From: Takakia lepidozioides
Taxonomy: Eukaryota > Streptophyta > Takakiopsida > Takakiales > Takakiaceae
DNA: 64,000 nt
Direction of reading: 5' to 3'
Assembly: GCA_030704615.1 (NCBI GenBank)
Contig: CM060731.1
Coordinates: 56,090,756 to 56,154,755 of the forward strand
Positions 11,487-21,509 of the stretch are shown piece after piece. The first letter of the stretch is position 1. Every line of letters starts with the position of its first letter. Made by a program: the position numbers and the translations under genes. Under the pieces are notes generated by a model. The model did no database searches. It had not been told where the DNA came from and was given only the letters and a program-made list of their open reading frames with translations.

Positions 11487-12215
11487 TGGGAGCCTCAAGG
11501 ATGCAAAGGGGCTATTTGACAATATGGCAGAACAAAATGTGGTGTCATGGAATGCGATGATCACAGGTTATGCCCAGCATGGATGCGAAATGGATGCTTT
11601 GGAGACCTATGAGCAAATGATCCGAGAAGGGGTGAAGCCAGACTAGGTCACTTTCCTTTGCGTTTGCAATGCGTGTGCAGGGAGGGCAGCCCTTAAAAAG
11701 GGCAGAGAGGTCCATGGTTGCATCAGCAAATCTGGAATTTGTACCAATTGTCCTTCTGGACGCTACCCTGGTGGACATGTATGTGAAATGTGGGTGCATC
11801 GAGGATGCAAAGGGAGTATTTGACTATATGGCTGAACGAAATGTGGTGTCGTGGAATGCGACGATTGCAGGATACGCCCAGCATGGTTGTCATAGGAGGT
11901 CCTGCAACTATTTGAATGAATACAAAAGAACGGCCTGAAGCCGGACAGTATCACCTTTATATGTGTTCTCTTTGCATGCAGCCACACTGGCCTCCTGAAT
12001 GAAGGAAGACGCTACTTTGATTCCCTAAGTCAAGATGAGTCGTGCTGTCACTCTGACAGTAAAGCACTTTGGCTACATGGTGGACCTTTTTGGACGTGCG
12101 GGACAACTGGATGAGGTGGTGGACCCGATTAATAAAATGCCATCAATCCAGATGCTGTGGTGTGGAAGGCCTTGCTTGGTGCTCATAGAACAAACTACGT
12201 TCAATTTCGAAGAGA
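11487..12215 (+). pseudogene. PPR protein fragment, broken
   Basis: The plus strand begins in mid-module with SLKDAKGLFDNMAEQNVVSW and runs through YAQHGCEMDALETYEQM and EGVKPD to an in-frame TAG at 11644-11646. The family pattern continues after it (VTFLCVCNACAGRAALKKG), shifts frame near 11730, and resumes as LVDMYVKCGCIEDAKGVF, then VKHFGYMVDLFGRAGQLDEV and NKMPS until about 12215. At least one stop and several frameshifts are present, and both termini are missing. It is very like the PPR gene at 1-1714, so it is probably a decayed partial copy of that gene or of a sister gene. Confidence 0.85.
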
Positions 12216-12396
12216 AATATCCATATCTGCATCAGTATTTTCTATCAAGACAGATTTTGTTCAAAACAATAACCCCTATAGAGTTCAGGAACACTTACTG
12301 CGGAATGCTGTCATTTCACCTTCTGCAAATTTTGAAAGATGCTTGAATTTGCATGTTGTATAATTTCCATTTTGCAATGTATGTATCTGATTGCAG

Positions 12397-12921
12397 GACC
12401 CGCAAACTGAAAACAATACCTACCTAGGTTTTGTTTACACTGCCTTCCAGGAGCGAGCAACCTTTATCCCACCACGGTAATACTGTGCGACATGCTAAGT
12501 TCCATGGTGACTCCAAACTGGCCACTGTATGTCAACTCATTACCGCAGATGTGAGACGTCACGAGAATGCATACACCAAGATTGTGGAGAAGCTTTTTGA
12601 GCTGGACCCCGACGGGGCCATGCTGGCGTTTGCTGATATGATGAGGAAGATTATTGGTATGCCAGCACACCTGATATATGATGGACAAAATGAGCACCAT
12701 TTTGATGATTTTTCTGTGGTGGCCCATAGGACTGGGGTGTATACTGCTCGGGACTACGCTGACATCATGGAGCACCTGGTAAACAGGTGGAATGTCGCAA
12801 GTATCCAAGGGCTCTCCAGCGGGGTCAGAGAGCACAAGATTATGTTTGTTCGTTGCCACCTCGTATCCGGAAGCTTGAGGAGCGGCCACAGTCTAAGGTG
12901 AAGACAGGTCCGAAGACTTGA
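12397..12921 (+). pseudogene. stearoyl-ACP delta-9 desaturase, last-exon pseudogene
   Basis: The conserved C-terminal half of plastid acyl-ACP desaturase (di-iron enzyme making oleoyl-ACP in the stroma) is readable: [20 protein letters not shown], then [59 protein letters not shown] and [17 protein letters not shown] before TGA 12919-12921. It is broken by frameshifts near 12466-12474 and near 12820-12825. The EXXH iron-ligand motif (usually DEKRHE) reads DVRRHE: the ligand Glu is Val at 12551-12553. The preceding TTTGCAATG...TTGCAG (12391-12396) looks like a genuine 3' splice site, so this is a copied genomic piece rather than a processed transcript. No upstream exons with the first EENRHG motif are present. 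Confidence 0.88.
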
Positions 12922-13918
12922 AGTTTTAGCTGAATTTTTAACAGGGAAGTGGCTCTTTTGTGAATCAAAGGCAATCCTCAATCCCCATGCAACTGTGTTC
13001 TGCTGGTGCTAACTGAATTGTGTCCTAGTGTACATTGGGCTCATCTAGTTTGACAGGAGCTGTAAAACACAGTAGGTTAGTTCACCTTTCTTGGTCCTGG
13101 TATGCAACATTGAAGCTAGACCTGACCACAGATAAGACCACACAGTTGGTTGGTGGCTTGATCTTTATGGGTCTGTCCACCCTTTCTTATAGATCTACCT
13201 AGCGTGAATGTGTGCTTTGTGTATTAGGGACTTTGTGGCAGGCACAGAAGGGAGTTTTTCCGCTCTCTAGCTTTTCAGGCAAACAACAAGAGTTTTTGAA
13301 AGGTGGAATCTACCTCGCTCCAATATTTCTAGGATATTTGCGTTTCAGGAATTGGGAATTGTACAGAAAAGTTCCAGTAGCAGGTAGTGTTGTTTATGTA
13401 AGGCGGACTGAGTTTGGCAGGCAGCAGGTAAGAAAATTATAAACTAGGGTCAAAATGGATCAATGTACTGCCATTTTTACCCTCCAGATATCGAGTTGCT
13501 TCCATATTCTCCACCCTCCTGACTATTGTTGAAACACAAGGTCAAAGTACACCCACAAAACAATTTCTCCTTCTCTTTAGTGCACTGTGTTTGTTTGTGC
13601 TCTATTCATTTGTTTTGGATTCTTGTCCTAAAGATGTCATACATTTTTTTCCTTTTCTTTGTCTCTTTCCTATGGCTGCTAGACCTAGCAAATCGACAGT
13701 TCTGTGCAACATGTGAATTGCTCAAGTATGAGCTTTTCAGGAAATCCTGGAGCCAGGAAGTCCCGACTCTTGGTGGCACCGACCAAAAAAATGTTGATTT
13801 CTATATGTAAACATTTAACACCCTTCGGATGACCACGTCTTTTTTGTGCAAATTGAACGTAGTTCTCAGAATTCGTCGCTAGTAGTGGAGCAACGCGAAG
13901 CCCTAGTGTTGAAACATA
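12922..13918. other. intergenic, no gene recognised
   Basis: Short open frames only. T-rich tracts around 13560-13680 give a hydrophobic translation that I regard as chance. Confidence 0.45.
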
Positions 13919-14120
13919 TTGCGACATCAGGACAACCAGCATGTAGCCCAGTGGTAATGGGCACATACCACGTTGGATGTGGTTGTGGGTTCAAACCACG
14001 GTCTGGTGTGTCATGAAGGTGTCCACTTTTCAACTGAAGGCAGTAGCCCTTGTGGTGAAGTGACACCATAAGTTATGCTCCCTTCGGGAGACGTCATTTT
14101 TTATTTATTTTTGCGACATC
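13919..14120 (+). mobile_element. complete tRNA-derived SINE with 10-bp target-site duplication
   Basis: A perfect Pol III A box (TAGCCCAGTGG, 13944-13954) and B box (GGTTCAAACCA, 13988-13998) are spaced 44 bases start to start, as in a tRNA gene. The region around them has tRNA-like length, but the acceptor-stem bases do not pair as a functional tRNA would require. The body runs to a T-rich tail (TTTTTTATTTATT) at about 14110. The direct repeat TTGCGACATC flanks it at 13919-13928 and 14111-14120. That is the expected signature of LINE-mediated retroposition. The element proper is about 182 bp. The exact repeat suggests a fairly recent insertion. Confidence 0.87.
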
Positions 14121-14365
14121 TGTGTGAGCAAAGCCTTGAAACGTTTGTCTTATTAGAGGAGTTGTTCATTGGTTTAAATGTACCCCATAGCCTATAAGGG
14201 ACTGTGTCAACATTCCATCTATGGCAGTGATTCTTATGCCATCATGGGAAGATGTGATGAGCTCCTTGTGACCATGCCCTTATGGCACTTCATGTTCTCC
14301 CATCCCCCATCCATGCCATTTCACCACTCCCTCCACTACACTAATGCCAACTATGTACTAGGTAG

Positions 14366-14414
14366 CGCACTGGAGCGCGGCTGCTACGGCCCGTAGCGGC
14401 CGCACTCCAGTGCG
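14366..14414. repeat. 49-bp GC-rich inverted repeat (hairpin)
   Basis: Arms 14366-14389 and 14391-14414 are complementary at 22 of 24 positions around a single base: CGCACTGGAG at the outside left pairs with CTCCAGTGCG at the outside right, and GCTACGG with CCGTAGC at the centre. Perfect pairing of the outer ten bases makes a cruciform or hairpin likely. Confidence 0.85.
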
Positions 14415-14448
14415 TCACAGGACGTAATGTCACTATCGCTAAGGATGG

Positions 14449-14471
14449 AGCAGGTCATAAAGTGACCTGCT
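14449..14471. repeat. short perfect hairpin
   Basis: AGCAGGTCA (14449-14457) and TGACCTGCT (14463-14471) are perfect complements with a 5-base loop. It lies 34 bases after the larger hairpin, so the two may belong to one small element. Confidence 0.75.
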
Positions 14472-15050
14472 GAGTAGGTCTTTCAACCCTGTCACATCAT
14501 AAAGGACACATGAAGGACACAAAATACGAGATGAAAAAAAGGACACATGCTACAGGAAATAGCAGGCCTCCTCGTACGCAATCAAAACCTGCCACGTCAG
14601 CGTGATGCGCACGGCTGTACATTATGAAACTATTAAGTTCAACATGTATTGTTTATGTGCAGGTGCTGTGAAAGATACACACATAAAGCTTAAAAAGGAA
14701 GAGGACACAACAAGTGTAGCTTGGTGGGTCAAAGATTAGAGCCATACCCGCGATATTGCTTCAACGGATCTGGCAGTTGCAAAAAGAATCACAGAGACAT
14801 CCAAAAATTGAAAGAAGACTGAATATGTAGAGCAGTTTCATTCGGGCCCTGATTCTAGAGTGGTCCAGGAATTACTGTGGCCCAGGAATTAGAGTGGGGC
14901 GCCTATGTAGGGAGGCCACCTCTATTAAGGAATGAGATGAGGGGGTCCAAAAAAAGAAAGGAGGAATTGGCTAAATTTAGAATAGGGAGTCTTGTAGGGT
15001 TGACATGTGTCCAGACGGCGGGCTTCTAGAAGGGTCCACCGCCCTGAGAG

Positions 15051-15060
15051 GCTATATAAG
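15051..15060 (+). promoter_or_regulatory. TATA-box-like element
   Basis: GCTATATAAG lies within a GC-richer context and is followed 15-45 bases later by a duplicated CTTACTACCTACTAA. A possible polyadenylation motif (AAATAAAAA) lies at about 15139. The order TATA, short transcribed stretch, poly(A) signal is what an LTR R region or a short gene would show. No coding sequence is attached, so the call is tentative. Confidence 0.35.
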
Positions 15061-15394
15061 GGACCCCCCTCTTACTACCTACTAACTTACTACCTACTAA
15101 ATTAGCAAATTGTGTGCTCTGCAAAGGCAGGGCCCCCCAAATAAAAACAGCAAACAGCAAAGACTGAATGAGGCTTCATGCCGGACCTTTGCTCCTAAAC
15201 GTCTTTGGACGATATTAAATCTCCGCCAAAATGCTTTAGAGACATGTTAAGAACTAAACGGCTAGGCAATGAGGGCTCCACAGTAGAGGGCCATCGAGCT
15301 CTTTTAAACCCACCCAACATGAGCAACTGATAAAATGTCAATTTAGAAAAACTAGGAATTAGCAGCCACCTTTTTTTTTTTTTTAAAAGTATTA

Positions 15395-15502
15395 GGGAAG
15401 GGTCGTTCCCAAGGCCCTTCCTGAATTTGAGAGCACCGGCAACGAGGGCGGAGCCCGAGTTCCGGGTGCTCGAAAGGAAGGGCCGTGGGAACGACCCTTC
15501 CC
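15395..15502. repeat. 28-bp inverted repeat with 52-base spacer
   Basis: GGGAAGGGTCGTTCCCA starts the left arm (15395-15422) and TGGGAACGACCCTTCCC ends the right arm (15475-15502). The arms match at 27 of 28 positions. The spacer also has partly complementary edges (GAGCACC and GGTGCTC). It may be a foldback or MITE-type terminus. Confidence 0.8.
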
Positions 15503-15545
15503 CAACGTGAAAAAGGGAAATTTTTCTTTCCAGCTCCTTGCCCCA

Positions 15546-15650
15546 CAAATCGGGGGACCCTTCCACGCGCGGATGGTACTTCCCGCAAATTGGGGGACCC
15601 TTCCAAAAGCGGAAGGTACTTCCCGTAAATCAGGGGAACCTTGCGGCCAG
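15546..15650 (+). repeat. 40-bp tandem repeat, about 2.5 copies
   Basis: Units begin at 15546, 15586 and 15626 and share AAAT-GGGGGACCCTTCC and GCGGA-GGTACTTCC. The third is degenerate. The repeat begins about 45 bases after the inverted repeat, and the CCCTTCC core occurs in both, so they may be one structure. Confidence 0.65.
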
Positions 15651-16247
15651 GGAGGCTCCTTGAATTACAAAGAAAAAAAATTGCCACTGTTTTACGGAAC
15701 AGGGGACAGAGGCCAGGCTGGTAGAACTTTATTAAGTTTATTAGGGGGAACAAATTAAAACCCCGTTGGACACCATGGAGGCACACACCCTGCGGACAGT
15801 GAAGAGAGAACTAGCCTCCTGAAAAGGAGAAGACAGTAACCCTGTCTAAGAACCCTGTCTCAAACGGACCCGGGAGGGGGTGAGTGCGCAGGCAAACCTC
15901 TGCAAGAGTGATTCAAACAAATCCTTCTACCGAGGAAGCAGGTAAAGGAGGCCCTACTGAAGGCGTGAGCCCGCTAGGGGGTCGAGTCAAGCAGGACTAG
16001 AGCGCGCCAGTTGAGAGCATGAGAAGACTTGAAAATTTTGCGATTCTAGACCTGCAACTTGTAGAGAAAAGTGAGAGGAGAATTGTCTAACGCAACTGGT
16101 TTTTTTGTTTTTTTCGCTCCTGCAGTGTGGATTTCCGTTTACTGTTTCTTCAAATCCATTAAAAAATGCCGACACCGAAAAAACAATCCAACCATCATCA
16201 GCAGAGTGACCGCATCTGTGTCGGCAGGTGCGATTCTAGTTTCAAAG
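15651..16247. other. intergenic, no gene recognised
   Basis: Nothing that I can assign on either strand. Confidence 0.4.
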
Positions 16248-16720
16248 ATCAAGAAGCTCTATGTACAGCAAAAATGCTCCTCAAGTACTTTCTGACAATG
16301 GGATGTACATGTGCTATGGAGGGGGAAGAAAATCAGTAGGTGGAGAAAAAACAGGAAAACCTATGCAAAAATGCATTTTAATCAACATTACAAATACGAC
16401 CCCTATCCCACACGGACAGCTAAAGCAGTTTGCCCTTGTATTCTACTCTTTCATCTATACTGCTTTTCTTTTGTCTCATATTAATCTCTTGTTCTGAAAT
16501 CAAGAAGCTCTATGTACAGCAAAAATGCTCCTCAAGTACTTTCTGACAATGGGATGTACATGTGCTATGGAGGGGGAAGAAAATCAGTAGTACGTGGAGA
16601 AAAAAAAGAAAAACCTATGCAAACCACCACTCGATGCATTTTAATCAACATTCCAAATATGACCCCTATCCCACTCGGACAGCTAAAGCAGTTTGCCTTT
16701 GTGTTCTCTGACACTCTTTA
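16248..16720 (+). repeat. direct tandem duplication, period 251 bp
   Basis: ATCAAGAAGCTCTATGTACA begins at 16248 and again at 16499. Both copies continue through GGGATGTACATGTGCTATGG and CCACNCGGACAGCTAAAGCA. They differ by a few substitutions and small indels, so the duplication is fairly young. No protein or RNA product is recognised. Confidence 0.88.
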
Positions 16721-17591
16721 ATCTCTTTGAACTTCTGGACCTTATACATTTCTCTGTCTTCCTTTCATCCACAGAAAGTCCATGGCATGGTTGTATTCCA
16801 TAGAAGACACTGATTGCAATGTACATGACTGAATGAGAATTGTTTATTGAGATCTCGATCGGAACTGGATCTTATTTTCTACAGAAGAGAGATACCACTG
16901 AACACAAAAATTGGCACTAGATGAATGTCTACGCCTCTAGATGAGGCATAAGTCCAAAAATCCGCACAACCAACTACTTCATATCTAGTTACTAGTGAGA
17001 GGTGAGTGAGAGGTAGGGCGCTGAAGCTGCGGTCAGTGCGTATCCACACCGTGATCCGAAATGCGATGTATACATATATCCGTACCCATCTCCAAATTAT
17101 TCTCCATCTCACCCACTCCCCCCCTCCACCGACTGTGCTAGTTTGTAAACGTGGACATCCCCACCTTCAGGGAAGTTCAAAACGTCACTTTTCATGGACA
17201 AACGTATGATCTCCAATATTGGAAAACCAAATAGCAGTTGACAAGTTCCATCTCCAACTGTCTCGAAAGAAATTAGAAGCACTTGAACGACCTGAACAAT
17301 GTAGTCAGTGCAGGGCACTTATAAGTCCTGAGCAGGCTTGCACAATTAGTCAGGATACTCCTTTCATAAACCCTGTAGTTATTCACCCATCCACCGAATA
17401 CAAAATTTTGGCTGCCAATACATTCACACTCATCTTTACCTCACCTCTGCACTCGCGCAATGCACTGCGACGCTGAGTTACACAACGGGTTGACATCTGC
17501 CTATCACAGTCTACGAGTCCAAATTTTGTCAAGCTGGTGGATAGAATACCTGCTCAATTCGTGGATGCCAGTTCAAACCCGAAGAAATCTC

Positions 17592-18002
17592 TTAGTACGT
17601 TGGAGAACTCTGATATGGAGATGGGGAGTATGGAGGAGAGTAAGTGGGAGAAGGAGAGTATGGGGGAGAGTACGTGGGGGATGGGGAGTAAGGGGGAGAG
17701 TACGTGGGGGAAGGAGAGTATGGAGGCGAGTAAGTGGGGGAAGGAGAGTAAGTGGGTGACGAGTATGGGGGAGAGTAGGTGGGAGAAGGAGAGTATGGGG
17801 GCGAGTAGGTGGGGGAGGGAGAGTATGGGGGAGAGTATGCGGGAGACTCATATGGTGGGGATTCCACAGGTGGGGGAGGACACCAAAGGAATTCCAAAGA
17901 CTTCTGAGAGCCCTTCAGAAATGGCCTCTTGTCTGCCTCCACCAACACGCTGCCCACGAGAGCAACCAACAAGACTAGCACAATTCCATATCCACCCTTC
18001 AT
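17592..18002 (-). CDS. secreted Tyr/Pro-rich extensin-like cell-wall protein
   Basis: 136 codons from ATG at 18002-18000. The N-terminus (MKGGYGIVLVLLVALVGSV then LVEA) is a clear signal peptide, with likely cleavage after Ala 23. A short charged linker (DKRPFLKGSQKSLEF) and CPPPPVESPPYESPAY lead into about six full and some shortened copies of the decapeptide SPPYSPSPTY, ending PYQSSPTY. Ser-Pro-Pro and Tyr at this density are typical of extensin-like wall glycoproteins, whose prolines are hydroxylated and whose tyrosines can be cross-linked. The classical SPPPP block occurs only once, as CPPPPV. The decapeptides are nearly identical at DNA level, so copy number may vary by slippage. A TATA box lies at the right distance upstream. 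No introns or lesions are seen. Confidence 0.82.
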   Translation of the reverse strand: MKGGYGIVLVLLVALVGSVLVEADKRPFLKGSQKSLEFLWCPPPPVESPPYESPAYSPPYSPSPTYSPPYSPSPTYSPPYSSPTYSPSPTYSPPYSPSPTYSPPYSPSPTYSPPYSPSPTYSPPYSPSPYQSSPTY

Positions 18003-18141
18003 CTCTCTCCTCTGCCTGCTTCCTCTCCAAGTCGGTGTATATGCTCACACAGAAGATTGACACAAGCTGGGAGGAAGCTCCCGGTGAGGTCAACTCAGCT
18101 CAGCTGCTGAGCTCCAGTGTACAATAGCGGGCGGCGGAGGC

Positions 18142-18152
18142 GGTATATATAG
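18142..18152 (-). promoter_or_regulatory. TATA box of the extensin-like gene
   Basis: The minus strand reads CTATATATACC here, 140 bases upstream of the ATG at 18002. A start site about 30 bases downstream would leave a 5' leader of roughly 110 bases. Confidence 0.65.
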
Positions 18153-21100
18153 TGCAGTCAGTGTGCGTGCAAGCATACACTGAGGCGAAGTAACTCGATT
18201 GCAGGCCTAACTTACATCCGGGCCCCACACAGTGTGGCTGTAACGGTCCAAGGTCACTCGACAGGTTGGTGGGTGTACTGCTTGCCACAGGCTGTCTCTC
18301 CTTCAGTGTTGACTCTAACGCTACAACTGGCAGTCATCCTCTCGGAAACCTTGTAATCTTTCTACTACACACAGATTTTTGGTTAAGTTGGGTTTCAGGG
18401 TTTCGGGATCAGCTTCCTGCAGTCAGATCAGGGTGAAAGAATCGCCAACCAGAACTACAACAACAGGCACAGAATCTGGTATTTGAAATTCTCTTGCACC
18501 GGCAAGTTGGTTGCATTTGGCCATGTCATCGGCCGTCAAAGCCCAGTGGAGATGTTTTGTTTTACATTCCACAGGATGGCCCTTTGTGATGAGGGTGGTA
18601 CATATCAGGACTATCATGTTCAGGGTGAACTGATTTCACATCCATCTGAAACCCATCCTGGAATCCTCGCCATCTATATTTTCTACAACAGAGGGTATCA
18701 TCCCCACCATCCAGTATGAACCGACAGCTGCTAATACAATATTTGACTCCAAGATCGCAAACATTGGCGAACAATAGAACAGACTAAAAAAACTAAGGAA
18801 CAATAAATGGTTTAGGAATTGATGGAAGCAAACTAAATTGTGGTAGAATGATTGACAAGTAAGTTAGTTGAATTTGATGACCTTCTTTTGGTGATTGACT
18901 GAGAGAGACACATCGTCAGCTCAATTATTATCCATGGGAACCCAACACGCAGAGGGGAGAAACTTGGGTGACCATTAACTGCCCTGGACAACCTGCTCTG
19001 GTCCTGACTCACTCAGGCTCAATAATTTCCAACTTTTCCAAAGCCCAATTACGACACTTTGAAAATTTTAAAAACTTGAATACAAAATGGGTGTCTGTGC
19101 TACAACTGCTGGCAGCGTGTCGCTGCCAAATTCCCACGGTTTTTTTCTCTTGGCGAGTTTTGGTGGCGGGGGGGCTCCTACCTCACTAACGGAAAACGAA
19201 GGTGGTATGTTTCGCCGAAACAGGAGGATGAACGAGAGGTGGTCGCCAGAAAATCAGTCCGACTGCCATCGTGGATCTGTTACAACGTGCCCCCTGTCAT
19301 GTGTTTACCTTTCTAGAGGTGCCAGCTCGGTAATTTTGCCACCTGGCGCGGGGTAGAATACAAAGGTGGCCCGGTCGCGCTAGTGCTTTTGGAAAATGGA
19401 GAAAAAACGCTGCTTGCAATGATCCTTTGGTTTGAAAGGCGTCTCGTGGGTTGGTGAAAGTGCATGTGGAGCTTTGATTAAGGCAGCAGTATCCCCGGCG
19501 AGAGGAAGATCCAATGGATGATGTCAAGAAGTGAACAGCGGGTGAGGTTGCAGAAAGCCATGTTCAGAGTCGCTGGCAATAAATGTAACGTTGGCTCACA
19601 CGTTCAAGTTTGTAGTTGGGGCCATGTTCTCATTAAGGAGCCAGGATCCTGCCAAGCTCAGGAGTCTTACACGGACTGGGGTGGCAGTTAATTCTTTGTG
19701 GTACTGCATGGAGGAAACTTATGAAACTTGGAATAAATCGAATGGATGTAGGTGTTCACTGTTGAATTAACCCATCGTGTACACATTTTTGCAGTAGTGG
19801 GTGCCGAGATTGCAACTGCTGACAGTTGCAATTTCTTCTTTCCTAAAATCGGCAACTCGTATGTAATATGTACATGTTGCAGAGCACGTACAATGCCCTG
19901 TACCGTTCTTAATCCTCCTTCACCTTTAGGCCAATCATTTAGATTGCATGCGGACCGCTCCTGCTTTAGCTGTGACAGTGGTAAATATTGCTCCCCAATT
20001 CCATGGCTATACCCCCATGTCACGTAAGTACCCATCTGGTACTTGCGTTTCCACCTACTGCAGTCGTAGCGATGGCCGCGCAAGAGTCACAAAAACAAAG
20101 GGTTGGGTATTGTAATGCTTGCAGTCCAGAGGTGCAGAGCTATATGAAATGTAGCACTTTGTGCCCTACGCCAGGATCGAAAGTATTCCATAATAGTCCT
20201 GACAGCTCTCCGTTGTAGATTTTCTCCTCACTTATTTAAGTCATTAGCTTGGCAACTCTTACAGTACTTACATGTGATGATGGAATGCGGTAACGTTGTT
20301 ACATTGTTGCGCGCTCGAGCATGATTATTAGTAGCTAGCTGGGCACGATGACCTGGGGCATGTCTACAGGTGGTTGGTAAATAGGACTGATGAAGACTGT
20401 AAATCAGTGCTCATGTCATCTCCGTTTAAATTTCAGTTCAATTTCTTACTTGAAAAGTGGAACGATTCCTGTAGGCTGATAAAAGTTAAGACTCTCTGGC
20501 ACGAGTGCATACTTAGTTGCCCGGAGCCCTGCGCAGTTAGAAGTTAGAACCCTGGTGCCATCTTGATTTCGTAAAGTTCAAGTATAGATATGAACTTTTC
20601 CGCAAATTATAATTCTGAATATTCTGTCCCCAGACGGTGTTCCAGGTCTGCCCTGGTCAAAATGAGCTGCCGGATCAAGCATGGCCGAGCGGAGTAGCTC
20701 CTGAGGGGCCGGAAATGATGTAACCAAGCTCTGGGAAAAGCATCGCTAAGACCCAAGAGATACAATCGTCTAATACCTCGACACAGCTACTTGCAACTAA
20801 ACAAACTTGTCTTCAGGAAGGTACAGGCAAACAGTTATCAGGCATAATAGCCTGCAGGTTGGTACTGAACTTTATGTACAACCGTGTGATCAAACGCCAG
20901 GTGTACCCTCTCTTAATCAGTACATGAAAGCTGGGTGCGATTATCGAAGTTGCTCACGGTGCTCCAATTACCTACATTGCATACATTAGCTTCATTCAAC
21001 TGACCAACTCCACGTCTAGATTCAATCTCGATGAGACTGCTGTCAACTCAGACTCTCTTGTCTCTTTCTCTTCAGCTACTTGTGAGCTAAAGATAACCTA

Positions 21101-21232
21101 TGGCACCAGGACCCTATCACTCACGTCCAGCTGTTTTTTTTTTCACTTTTCCAAAATGGTTGGCGGGGCCACATGTGAATTCTATCCAGTGCGGATGTGG
21201 TGAGAATAACGAGGTGGCAGGACTAGTCCCTA
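18153..21232. other. 3 kb without a recognisable gene
   Basis: Both strands contain only frames under about 130 codons without recognisable motifs. No tRNA, inverted repeat or long direct repeat was noticed. The right edge (about 21233) is where similarity to the MULE right half starts. Confidence 0.45.
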
Positions 21233-21509
21233 CATTTCCAGGATGTAAGTCGCCTTATGTGGTGCATGAAAATTAGTTGTGAAGCCCCTAGAAAACTGGC
21301 GTCGAATTTCTTGTTTCCGGCCATGGGGTGGATGGCTAAGCCCCGGGGGTGGCTGGCACAGTCTGGAAATTTGGCGCCATTTTTCCAGTTCCGGGCCCAG
21401 TCAGTTCAGGGACTTAGCCATTTTCGGACCCTGTACTGGAAAAATGGCACCATTTTCGGACCCAGCCTGGAAAAATGGATGTGATTTTGTCTATGTTTTT
21501 TGAATGCAG

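Noticed and set aside
10989-11564. Open frames of 60-190 codons on both strands
   Set aside because: They lie over the 25S rRNA fragment and are chance translations of rRNA.
13526-13810. Hydrophobic 94-codon frame as a membrane protein
   Set aside because: It is driven by T-rich sequence, with no supporting context.
13937-14012. A functional tRNA gene
   Set aside because: A and B boxes are perfect, but acceptor and anticodon stems do not pair properly, and a 10-bp target duplication encloses a longer body. It is a SINE head.
17573-17851. Leu/Pro/His-rich frame overlapping the extensin-like gene
   Set aside because: It is an out-of-frame reading of the decapeptide repeat with no signal peptide.
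19688-20083. 131-codon minus-strand frame as a gene
   Set aside because: No motif, no promoter signal and no family resemblance; left as chance.
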